From contig NC_065550.1 in the NCBI RefSeq assembly GCF_022605725.1, forward strand, positions 6,634,001-6,698,000: a stretch of DNA of 64,000 nucleotides. The letters are read 5' to 3'. The notes below the pieces were generated by a model that saw only the letters and a list, made by a program, of their open reading frames with translations, ran no database searches and was not told the origin of the DNA. The position numbers were made by a program, and so were the translations under genes. Source of the stretch: Anthonomus grandis grandis. Taxonomy: Eukaryota > Arthropoda > Insecta > Coleoptera > Curculionidae. Positions 55,783-64,000 of this stretch are shown in pieces; position 1 is the first letter of the stretch, and each line of letters begins with the position of its first letter.

Positions 55783-56588
55783 TTTTCAGAAAACTTTACC
55801 AACCTCTTTTTTTATCAGATTATTGAGACATCCTGTAAAAAAATTGATTAAAATTCTACCAAATTTACTTCACAGTATACAGTTTTTAAAAAGCTGTGTA
55901 CAGGTGATTCACTGGAAAATGCCTGGTGGGATACTACTGAACGATTAGCAAAAATGCAAATACGTATTAATAAATGTCAAAAAACAAGTATACAAGTGCC
56001 TATAACTATTATCACAAATTAAAAATCAAACGCTTCCATTATTTTTCTTTATTTTATTTATTTTCTCAGGACCGGATATTCATAACCCTAATATTTCTTT
56101 TTTTCTCAAGATTATTATACCGGTTACAACAATTATGTTGTTGCCAAACTGTAAACCTTCTGCTAATTAACAACAGATTAAAATTTGGTTCATAATTCCT
56201 CCTACAGTTATTGGTAGGTTTACCGAGAGGCAGTGGCGGCTCGTGACATTTGACTATGGAGGGGCGCGCAAATTCAAATAAATATATACTTACTTACAAA
56301 TAAATAAAAAAATATAACTGGACGTACCTAAGTATATGTATGTTATAATATCTGAGACATGACGGTTTGCAGTCATCATGGTACAATCACAAAAAGGTTG
56401 CACATAAATGTCTTAATTTGGCAATCAAAAATAAAGAACATTGTTACAAAACAATCGCATTTACACATTACGGAACCTCGCACGAAAATATTGTTGCCAC
56501 CTCTCTGCGGTTTTAAAAACAATAACAAGAAACTTTAAAACGTGAAGAAAAATTATACTTATTAATAAATGTTCAATAGGTACTTAAG

Positions 56589-58201
56589 CTACTTCTTAAA
56601 AGTAAAATCTGCTCGACGGTCTTTCATATTTATAAATCTTTCCATTACTTTTTCATCAAAATTGTTTATTTCCATCACTAAATTTCTCATGGCTAAAGCA
56701 TTAAGTCTTTCATTAAGCATAATACTTCGCAGTAAGGTTTTTATTCGCTTAAGGGTGGAAAAATTGCGCTCGGCCTCTGCAGTTGTCATTGGGGTCGTCA
56801 CAATGATATTTAATAATTTTATTGTTTCGGCAAATGTTTCGCCAAGATTATTTTCTAAAATAAATGAAAGCAAGTTCATAGCTCCAATATTTTGTGAGAA
56901 ATCTGGTCTTGAGTAAATGACTTCTAGTTCAGTTCTTAATCTAATTTTACATAACATTGTATAAAAAGTAACTATATTATCTAAAATATCCACTGGAAAG
57001 GTCTTGTTATATTTTGGATACGCTTCTTTATCGAACAAGTTAGCTGCTTGAAGATGACCTCGATAGGAAAATCTGTCCTTCGCTTGGGTAACAACTGTAT
57101 CACATACCTCTTTTGCAATAATACTTCTCAAGTTATCGTCAGTTCTTCTTCTTTTGACACTTTCAAAGTTTAATTCTACATTAGCCTTAATATTATCGGT
57201 GTCGTTTCTTATTTTGGCAATGCTTAACTCAAATGCTTAATTACATTTGCCCCGTCGTAGGTTTGAGCTATTAATTTTGTGTCTTTAAAATTAGCGGATC
57301 AATTTCATTTTCGATACACGTTTTTAATCCTGTTGCAGTTTTATCCTTAACCTTTATAAAGCCCCAGAAATGGTTATGAATGGATCTATCAAAAAAATAT
57401 CTTAATATTATTACCATTTGGCAGTTATTTGATACATCCGTAGTCTCATCGCATTGTATTGATACAAATTCCGATTTTTCAATATGGTTGGAAATTTATT
57501 GTCTACAAACATAAAGCATACACTCCAAAATATCGTTCTGAATCATTTTAGATGTTCCTTTAAAGACTGTTGAATTCTGCAAGTGTTCCTTAAGTGTAAC
57601 ATCTAATTCTGCGGTAAAATTAATTAATTTCTCAAAACAAATCCTTATTTGAAGAATCCTTAGTTTCATTGTGGCCTCGAAGTGCCAATTCAAAGGCCCC
57701 ACAAAATTTTACGCAGCTAATAATTCTCATTAAAATGTGCCTATTTTTTCTTATTTCATCATTATCCTTAATTACATTATCTCTATATGCAGAACTCAAC
57801 TGTGTTAAAATATTAGTCTTATCCAGTAGAGCAAACGTAGCGCAAGAATTTATATGTCCTCGTGAAATGTAATGCTTTTTTATTTTAGCCGCAAGATGTT
57901 GTAAATCTCTTACCCCTTTTCTTGCCCAACTTGGATCGACACTACTAGAGCCAGCGACAAAAAATAACACACACGGAAAACAGTATAATAAGTTTGTTTC
58001 TTCACAACCACATATCCAATTATTTTTCAGATAAATGTCCTTCGAAAAACGGCGACTAAAATTTTTTTGTTGTGTTTTCCTTTCACTCACTTGAGTACTA
58101 TTTAAATCCGGCAAAGGTCTGCCTAAAGTCTTAATGATTACTTTTTCTTCCAGTGAAAGATTTGAAAAATTACAGGTAATTAAAAAGCTTACACGATTCA
58201 T
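56589..58201 (-). pseudogene. hAT transposase, ZMYM1-like, internally deleted
   Basis: The ATG at 58201 opens 189 residues with a TTF-type zinc-finger region (GRPLPDLNSTQVSE, NWICGCEETNLLYCFPCVLF) and EKLINFTAELDVTLKEHLQN after a frame change near 57650. ECMLYVCRQ runs into a stop; then VSIQCDETTDVSNNCQMVII follows up to about 57310. The middle of the catalytic domain is deleted, and 57131-56589 gives the C-terminal part with TPMTTAEAERNFSTLKRIKT (hAT dimerisation). It cannot make an active enzyme. Confidence 0.82.
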
Positions 58202-58336
58202 TATTAAATTTCAATAATAATTATTGTATTGTTCACTCTCGAAATACTCACACACACACAAACCACCGATCACGGAACCGATTAAAAACAAAATTTTGCC
58301 GAATAAACAACAAAAAACATCTTCCTGCCGCCTGCG

Positions 58337-58378
58337 CACTGTGTGGCCGATTGATAATTTAGGGGAACTTAATTAAAA
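58337..58378 (+). repeat. Transib left terminal inverted repeat
   Basis: About 42 bp, two differences from the right copy, starting CACTGTG. The right copy starts with the exact heptamer CACAGTG. Confidence 0.88.
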
Positions 58379-58852
58379 AAAATAATAATAATATTTAATA
58401 AAATAATGATGTATTATTATTTGTAGATATCCGACCAACCCAAATTTATAGCAAAACATTAAAAAAAAATGCAAACACAGGAAAAAGATAAAGTAAACAT
58501 TGATAAAAATGTTAATAGACTCTTCTTGCAGTATTTATCAGTTAGTTCAGCATTGTGTTATTGTGTACAGGTGAATTTTATTTAAACAAATTTGGTGATA
58601 TTTTAAACATCATTTATAGAGGTACATATACATATTTTTTTGGATTTAATTGTACTCTAAAAACTATAATTTTAAAAAAGTGACAAAGATCTTAAAATAG
58701 CGACTGAAATTTTTAAATGAAAAATCTTCCGAGTGTCGCCGATTGTGGGTTTCAAATTATGGTCAAAATAAGGCCCATTGTTTATACTAAAGGGCATATA
58801 TAAAAAATGTTGCGTCTATCTGCTCCTTTTAACAGGAGGTTATTTTTTTAGG

Positions 58853-60868
58853 ATGAATGTTTACACCGTTTTGCGCATGGAAAATTTTGATATATGCATT
58901 AAGCACCGAACTAGTGGAACAAGAAAGAAACTTTTAGAACATTTCGGGGAACAGGACATTCGAAGTAAGAAATTACTGGCATCTTTTAATAACAAAGTCG
59001 CTACAGAATCCTACCGAATTAGTTTAAAATGGCAAAAAAGCTATCGCAATCGACCTAGGTTCTTAGAAAATTATTTGAATTAAAACGTGGATTTTAAAAC
59101 ATATTTTAAAGAAGTCCCAGAATCCGATAAAAAACCTGGAAGACCATCAAAACCCTTTCAAGACTGTTGCAAGAAAACCCAAAAAAAGAAAGCTAGAAAG
59201 TTAACAGAGTCTTTTTCTCCAGAAGTATTAGCAGTTGCAAACGAACTAAGTCAATTTCAAATCGGCAAAAGAGATACATCATTATTAATAAAAGAACTTT
59301 CCTCAAGTTCTTCCTCTAGTGGCACTAAATTGAAGAAAATAATAAATTCAACCGACAATGAGGCAAAAACCATAACACCTGACCAAGCCCTTGCAATGAT
59401 AATCGATGCAAATTTATCTACGTATCAATATAACCTTATAAGGCAGCAGTCTAACCAAATTTCCAAAATATGTACCCATCCTATAAAATGATCCAAACAG
59501 CCAAAAAAATGTGCTACCCATCAGAAATTTCTATTTCTGAGACAAGAGCAGAAGTAAGTTTGCAGAGTTTAGTAGATCACACGATTAAAAGATTGGTTCT
59601 CTGCCAAGATCTTCCAGCACCTTGATCTCCCCAAAGACATGAACATTATTTTTAAATGGGGTTGTGATGGGTCTCAACAGAAACGTTACAGATAGATATT
59701 TTTGGAGGACGGTGCTTCGGATGAGAACATGTTTAGTATTTCTTTGGTACCTCTTCAAATATACTTTGAAGAGAAAGGCACCAAAAAAATATTTTGGCAA
59801 AATAGAACACCCTCGTCGACCAAATACTGCCGACCAATAAAACTAGTGTATGCTAACGAAACATCCGATTTAATAACTGCTGAGGTACAAAATATTGAAA
59901 ACCAAATACAAAATCTTAAATTTATCAATATTTTTTGGGAAACAAAAGTCATTTTAGTTCAGCCCTTGCTTCAGCTAAGCATGATTGATGGCAAAATTTG
60001 TTCTGCTTTGTCAACATATACGTCTTCACAATGCTGCTTTGTGTGTGGTGCATCTCCCAAAGAGATGAACAACCCCGAAAAAATTTTTCAAAAAAAAGTG
60101 AATGAAAAATGTCTTTCTTTTGGTTTGTCACCACTCCACTGCAGGATCAGATTCGTGGAATGCATCCTGCATATAGCCTATAGAATTGAAATTGAAACCT
60201 GGCAAACCAAAGGCGAAGAAAATAAAAAAAAGGTGGCAGACCGAAAAAAATATATTCAAGACAGATTTAAAAAAGAAATGGGTCTCTTGGTAGATGTACC
60301 TACACAACAGGCAGGAAACACGAACGATGGAAATACTTCCCGACGATTTTTCCGAAATGCTCAAAAATCTTCTGAAATAACGGGAATCAGCTTGGAATTA
60401 ATCCAAAAGTTTCATGTTATTTTGGAAACGCTTAATTGTGGATTTGCCGTTAATCCAGAAAAATTTGATAAGTATGCGGAGGATACAAGAAACCTTTATT
60501 TACGGGAGTACCCTTGGTATTACATGCCTAGTACCGTGCATAAGGTTTTATTTTATGGGAACGATATTATTGCCTCTTGCCTTGTTCCCATAGGGCAACT
60601 TTCCGAGGAAGCGCAAGAGGCGAGGAACAAAGACCAAAGAAAGTATCGTGAACTGTTTACAAGAAAAAATTCTAGACTTGACACAAACACTGATCTTTTT
60701 CAAAGATTACTTATATCCTCTGATCCTTACATTACAAGCCTTCGCAAAAGTAATACTAAAAAAAGAGGAAAAATTAGTCGGGAAGTATTTGTATTGCTTG
60801 AAGAACTTAAATTTAGTGAATCAAACATTAGTAGTAGTGAAGATAATGACTCAGACAGCAGTTCCTAG
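58853..60868 (+). pseudogene. Transib (RAG1-like) transposase, four lesions
   Basis: The ATG at 58853 gives MNVYTVLRMENFDICIKHRT; the region up to 59491 is the N-terminal part, with a TAA at 59081-59083. Frame changes near 59485 and 59622 and a TAG at 59693-59695 follow. The long frame after that (to 60868) carries the RAG1-type core: first Asp in KWGCDGSQ (59666), second Asp in SMIDGKICSAL (59987), a CxxC pair in CCFVCGASPKEMN, NTNDGNTSRRFF, MPSTVHKVLFYGNDII with the His pair region, and the catalytic Glu region LSEEAQEARNKD (60602-60634), which aligns with SEGNESGNK of RAG1. An acidic Ser-rich tail ends it. TTTTTTTAG just before 58853 may be an acceptor, so a 5' exon is possible. Confidence 0.87.
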
Positions 60869-61462
60869 TTTAAAATAATAGAATACCTATTTATTATTTT
60901 TAGCATTGTACAATTGCGTTGAATAATTTTGTTTGTTATTTTGTAGTTTTATTTATGCAGCAATCCCTTGGAGAAAAAATATCTGAATTTATTTCTGTTG
61001 CACATATTTTGTTACAATTTTATTTTTAGTAAACTTACTAAGGTATTCTGTTATATTTGCCTGTTATAGTATATTCTTTGTTTGTTATTTATATGTCATG
61101 TAGGTACAACTATTTACAAAAAGCGGTCTTTAGTTGAGTTTATTAGTATTATATTGCTTATTTTTGCTTAAAACTATGTACATAATATTGATAAAATTTG
61201 CATTTATGCGTTAAACATAATTTTGAGGTTAATTTAATTAAAAAATTATCTTTAATTTATCTCAGTTTTATTACAAATCAAATTTGAGAAATATTTACAC
61301 ACAAATATAATACAAAAATAACACCTTGGTATTATTGTGTTAAAATAAACTATTTCATCAGAAACACCCACTCTATAGACAATTATTGCTACAAAATCAC
61401 TTTAAACATTACTTAGCAGTTCAAACCAATGAATTTAATAGTTAAAAAAAAAAATTAAACTG

Positions 61463-61504
61463 TTTTAATTAAGTTCCCCTAGATTATCAATCGGCCACAC
61501 TGTG
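61463..61504 (-). repeat. Transib right terminal inverted repeat
   Basis: Reverse complement of the left TIR with two mismatches. The outermost seven bases read CACAGTG toward the inside. Confidence 0.88.
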
Positions 61505-61998
61505 CTACGGTCCGATTTACAAAACATTAAAACAAAAGCCGAATCCACGGTAAAACTGGGACGCTAAATTTTTGCGCTTCTCGCGAAAACTGATAAAAGC
61601 CGAGAAGATGGGTCGTCGAGAGTAGCTTTTCGGCCAAATTATGGACGCGGATGTGAGCGCGCCCAAATGCACGACAAATAGATGAGCTGTACCTTGCGCG
61701 AGACAGAGAGTAGTATACGTAGGATGCCAGGAGCACTTTGGCTGTTGATTGGAATATCGCATTATCTCCTAAAGTACGGGCGCTTGTGTTAAACGTTTAA
61801 ACGCGGATTGATAAAAAATATATCTAATATAATTAATAATTACTGCACACAAGTTTGAAATTTAAAATAAATAATTTTTAATGAAATTATTGGGGAGGCG
61901 CGCACCCTTGCGCCCCTATTAGCAAGCCGCCACTACCGAGAGGATAGAATTTATCTGCCTGATAACACACAGGAAGCTGGTCCGTAATTTGGCCCTAA

Positions 61999-62040
61999 AG
62001 GCCCAGTGTCGGTGGTGCCGCCCTTTTTAGCCGTTGGCAC
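61999..62040. other. Spacer between Harbinger and LTR element
   Basis: A short stretch with GC-rich GGTGGTGCCGCCC. No feature was assigned. Confidence 0.3.
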
Positions 62041-62765
62041 TACTAACTGTCAAGTGTCAAAAATAAGGTGTCCGCATATACTTATAAATCCCTTTAGAGT
62101 CTATATTTGTGTTCTGTGTCTATAAGTATAAGATTCAACGTCCGCCACTAAAAAGCACCCGATTCCCGTCATCATTCGGCTATCAATTATATTTAAGGTT
62201 CGAAACTAACTTGGACTTAGCCCCAAATAAATCACTCTAATACTTGATTTTTAGAAGTTTTATTATAACTTAAAGAGACAATCAAGAACAGCAGGCGACT
62301 ATCGAGAATCTAAGACACTACATGTTATAATCATGAATCTTATATACTAAAAATGCTTGATAAACTACGGGAATAATTAGTTCTTAGCAGATTCATAAAA
62401 AGATAAAATACGGTGTTTTACATACTCGGAAATTAAATATGATAATTAACGATAAAAATGTTAAGTTAGCTAAAATGTAGTTTGATAAAACACGGTAGAA
62501 TTCTTAATAAGTTAAATGTCGTTAATTATCATTTACAAGATAAGAATCGGTATAAAAGATTATTTATGAAATGGACAATAGTTGCATTTAAACCCATTTT
62601 TATCAGTAAATTACGTCGTTTACAATGGTATAATATTTACAAGATAAGAATCGGTATAAAAGATTATTTACGAAATTGATAATAGTTTCATTTAAACCCA
62701 TCTTTTTCAGTCAGTTACATTACTTCCAGTGGCGTACCTGGGCATATTATGTACAGGATGTAACT
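62040..62765 (-). repeat. Errantivirus-like 3' LTR
   Basis: Right edge at AGTTACATCC (minus strand) next to the purine tract; left edge not fixed. It contains a 104-bp tandem duplication near its U3 end and AT-rich sequence with possible polyadenylation signals. The second LTR is outside, so the limits cannot be checked by comparison. Confidence 0.6.
62531..62721 (-). repeat. 104-bp tandem duplication in LTR U3
   Basis: ATTTACAAGATAAGAATCGG starts both units (62531 and 62635); the second is about 87 bp long and very similar. Because the element is on the minus strand, this lies in the upstream (U3) part of the LTR, where enhancer repeats occur in many retroviruses and gypsy-type elements. 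The enhancer role is inferred. Confidence 0.8.
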
Positions 62766-62805
62766 CCTCCCAACTGAGATGGAACCTTAGGGTTGGAATG
62801 GTTGG

Positions 62806-64000
62806 CTAAGGTGACCTCGGCTGATCATCAAGTTCGGCATCTTCTTGGTTTTTTCTCTGTCGGCGGATAAACCAAATTGGATATGGGTAGCATGTTCGAT
62901 AGTACCATGTTACTACCAAAAGAATGAGGACTGAGACCACAAGATATATCACAATGTGGACCCAAAGGGGCGGTGTTCGAACAATCGAGTCCATAAGTTT
63001 CACCTCATGCTGTGATTTGATTTTAGCAGTTAGGTGATTGATTTCTTCCAAGTCCAGATTCGTTAGTTTCAATGTTTCGTAATGCTCTGGCAGAAGAGAA
63101 AGATCTAATTTGGATAGTCGAATTACTAGGGCTGGTGATATTTCTTCAGTTCCAGCAACAAACTTTTCATTGTTGATGATAACGTGACATTTGGTAGGAA
63201 TAGTAATCAAATAACTTCCAGGGTTTAACTCGTGACGTTCTTCAATGGAGCAATCTTCTATCACAAGGATCTTTGTAGGGGTGGTTAGAAGTACTGAATG
63301 TGGAGTCACTTGATTGGCTATGGCTTTCTTCAAGTGGATCGAGACAGTTGTACAGTTCTGAGGTTGGTTTCTTTGTATAATATCAACAATACAATCTTCA
63401 TCAGCTCGTAGTTTGTTTTTACAGTAGAAGGTGTTTTCGACTTCTTCACATGGCGTTTCTTGATATTGGTAAAATTCATTTCTCTCGTTTAGGACAAGGT
63501 AAGGTTTAGGTGGTATAATAATTTTATTATCAATAGGGATTGGATAAACAAAATATGTTTTAAAAGAGTTATCCATTAAAATAGGAAAGTGTATTAAAAA
63601 TATTATTTTATCATTTTTAAATACTAACTGAATTCCTAAAAATGAATAGTAGCTATAATGATTCTTAAATTGAGCAACTTGATTAGTAGAATAGATCGAC
63701 TTTGTTTGTAGGATTAAATAGTTTAGGTTTTGTAACGTTAAGAAAGTAGGATGAACTTTATTAAGGTTAGCAAATGTTATTGCATTCGTTATTTGATTTA
63801 ACTGAATATAAAAGGTCAACAATGAATTAATAAGCAAATCTAAGGTATTAATATCGTTAAGCTCGACTGAGAAGCTATTAATTATGTCGCCAATAATTTT
63901 CAAGTTTGACTTAATTTGAGAAAGAGAATGATTAGTTTTAATCATTATATCTTTTGCCATTGTTATTTCTTCATTTATGGAATCTTGCAATATATTATTA
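62806..64000 (-). CDS. env: Partial errantivirus-type envelope protein (Baculo_F-like)
   Basis: The frame is open from the right window edge to a TAG at 62806-62808, about 398 codons, without breaks. The start is outside. The C-terminal half of an envelope fusion protein is visible: a heptad-repeat region near the beginning, Cys-rich ectodomain pieces (CEEVENTFYC, CIVDII, CTTVSI), then a 25-residue hydrophobic membrane anchor about 50 residues before the end and a short charged tail. The layout resembles the baculovirus F-type envelope proteins of insect gypsy-group elements. The fusion peptide and cleavage site, if present, lie outside the window. No further reconstruction was attempted. Confidence 0.8.
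   Translation of the reverse strand, partial: NNILQDSINEEITMAKDIMIKTNHSLSQIKSNLKIIGDIINSFSVELNDINTLDLLINSLLTFYIQLNQITNAITFANLNKVHPTFLTLQNLNYLILQTKSIYSTNQVAQFKNHYSYYSFLGIQLVFKNDKIIFLIHFPILMDNSFKTYFVYPIPIDNKIIIPPKPYLVLNERNEFYQYQETPCEEVENTFYCKNKLRADEDCIVDIIQRNQPQNCTTVSIHLKKAIANQVTPHSVLLTTPTKILVIEDCSIEERHELNPGSYLITIPTKCHVIINNEKFVAGTEEISPALVIRLSKLDLSLLPEHYETLKLTNLDLEEINHLTAKIKSQHEVKLMDSIVRTPPLWVHIVIYLVVSVLILLVVTWYYRTCYPYPIWFIRRQRKNQEDAELDDQPRSP

Larger units (their letters stand above)
58337..61504 (+). mobile_element. Transib transposon, 3168 bp, nested in the hAT
   Basis: Left end CACTGTGTGGCCGATTGATA and reversed right end CACAGTGTGGCCGATTGATA continue into TAGGGGAACTTAATTAAAA on both sides. 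The TIRs are about 42 bp with only two mismatches. Flanking 5-mers are CTGCG (58332-58336) and CTACG (61505-61509), a 5-bp duplication with one change, as expected for Transib. The terminal heptamer CACAGTG is the same as the RAG recombination signal heptamer. The RAG1-like transposase gene at 58853-60868 is on the plus strand. The element lies in non-coding 5' sequence of the hAT. Confidence 0.9.
56231..61935 (-). mobile_element. ZMYM1-like hAT element with CCGAGAGG duplication
   Basis: CAGTGGCGGCTCGTG begins at 56231, and the reversed right end reads TAGTGGCGGCTTGC at 61935. The 8 bases CCGAGAGG flank both sides (56223-56230 and 61936-61943), a perfect hAT-type duplication. The transposase gene (58201-56589) is on the minus strand. 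Its 5' flank is interrupted by the Transib element at 58337-61504. Without Transib the hAT is about 2.5 kb. Confidence 0.93.
55145..61995 (-). mobile_element. PIF/Harbinger shell containing hAT and Transib
   Basis: The ends GGGCCAAATTATGGACCGGC (55145) and, reversed, GGGCCAAATTACGGACCAGC (61995) are flanked by TAA (55142-55144 and 61996-61998). Without the nested hAT the Harbinger itself is about 1.1 kb and has only a Myb/SANT-like gene (55414-55782), so it is an internally deleted copy that would need a transposase from elsewhere. It is the oldest layer of a three-level nest. Confidence 0.85.
62040..64000 (-). mobile_element. Endogenous errantivirus-like LTR element, 3' part
   Basis: A partial env frame (from 64000 down to 62806) is followed by a purine-rich tract (TTGGGAGGAG, about 62766-62775) and then an LTR starting AGTTACATCC at 62765 and extending left to about 62040. 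The order env, polypurine tract, 3' LTR is that of gypsy-group elements with an envelope gene. gag, pol and the 5' LTR would lie to the right of the window. The left LTR edge is approximate. Confidence 0.78.

Noticed and set aside
58337..61504. Transib as a functional autonomous element
   Set aside because: Two stops and two frame changes lie in the transposase gene, so this copy cannot make the full enzyme.
1..64000. CRISPR arrays, operons, rRNA genes
   Set aside because: No regularly spaced direct repeats, no bacterial gene layout and no rRNA segments were seen; the window is eukaryotic.

Overview
The window is a transposon-packed stretch of an AT-rich animal genome, almost certainly an insect. 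I would guess a beetle, with low confidence, from the CR1/Jockey-type LINEs with (TTTA)n tails, the errantivirus-like env and the mix of DNA transposons. Only one host gene is recognisable. It is MCM8 (the Drosophila rec orthologue), the meiotic and repair MCM helicase, on the minus strand. Nine coding exons with consistent splice phases lie between 30939 and 2385. They are split by four tiny introns (50 to 90 nt) and four large ones (2.7 to 9.9 kb) that are full of transposable elements. The last part of MCM8 lies beyond position 1.

Layout from left to right. 1-1775: broken I-type LINE end with an RNase H domain. 2385-2986: MCM8 exons 9 and 8. 4925-5775: LINE fragment. 6005-11587: two PIF/Harbinger copies back to back around one TAA, each with transposase exons interleaved with an antisense MADF/BESS gene. 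11640-12270: hAT remnant. 12843-13007: MCM8 exon 7. 13279-14985: Tc1/mariner element with TIRs (DD41D spacing). 15744-16324: MCM8 exons 6 to 4. 16465-17092: LINE 3' end. 18610-21104: pogo-like shell with a hAT remnant inside. 21450-22695: LINE. 23817-24481: MCM8 exons 3 and 2. 24628-25814: decayed mariner with TIRs. 26255-30170: two LINEs in the sense orientation of MCM8. 30873-30939: MCM8 exon 1.

Upstream of MCM8. 31253-34986: hAT element with a perfect 8-bp target duplication and a related empty site in the window. 35598-39840: nearly complete CR1/Jockey-type LINE (PHD and coiled-coil ORF1, endonuclease and reverse transcriptase ORF2). 41237-42589: long-spacing IS630/Tc1-like transposase. 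44535-44867: transposase N-terminus. 47450-50250: very decayed I-type LINE. 51224-51480: HARBI1-like fragment. 51545-54950: pogo element with TIRs.

The most striking part is 55145-61995, a three-level nest. A Harbinger element (TSD TAA) holds a ZMYM1-like hAT (8-bp TSD CCGAGAGG). That hAT holds a Transib element (5-bp TSD; about 42-bp inverted repeats starting CACAGTG or CACTGTG, like the RAG recombination signal heptamer) coding for a RAG1-like transposase with few lesions. The window ends inside a minus-strand endogenous errantivirus-like element, with a partial env ORF and its 3' LTR.

The host gene and the elements do not form a pathway. The window is best read as one gene stretched by successive insertions, with datable nesting. 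Product names rest on sequence patterns read by eye, with no database search.
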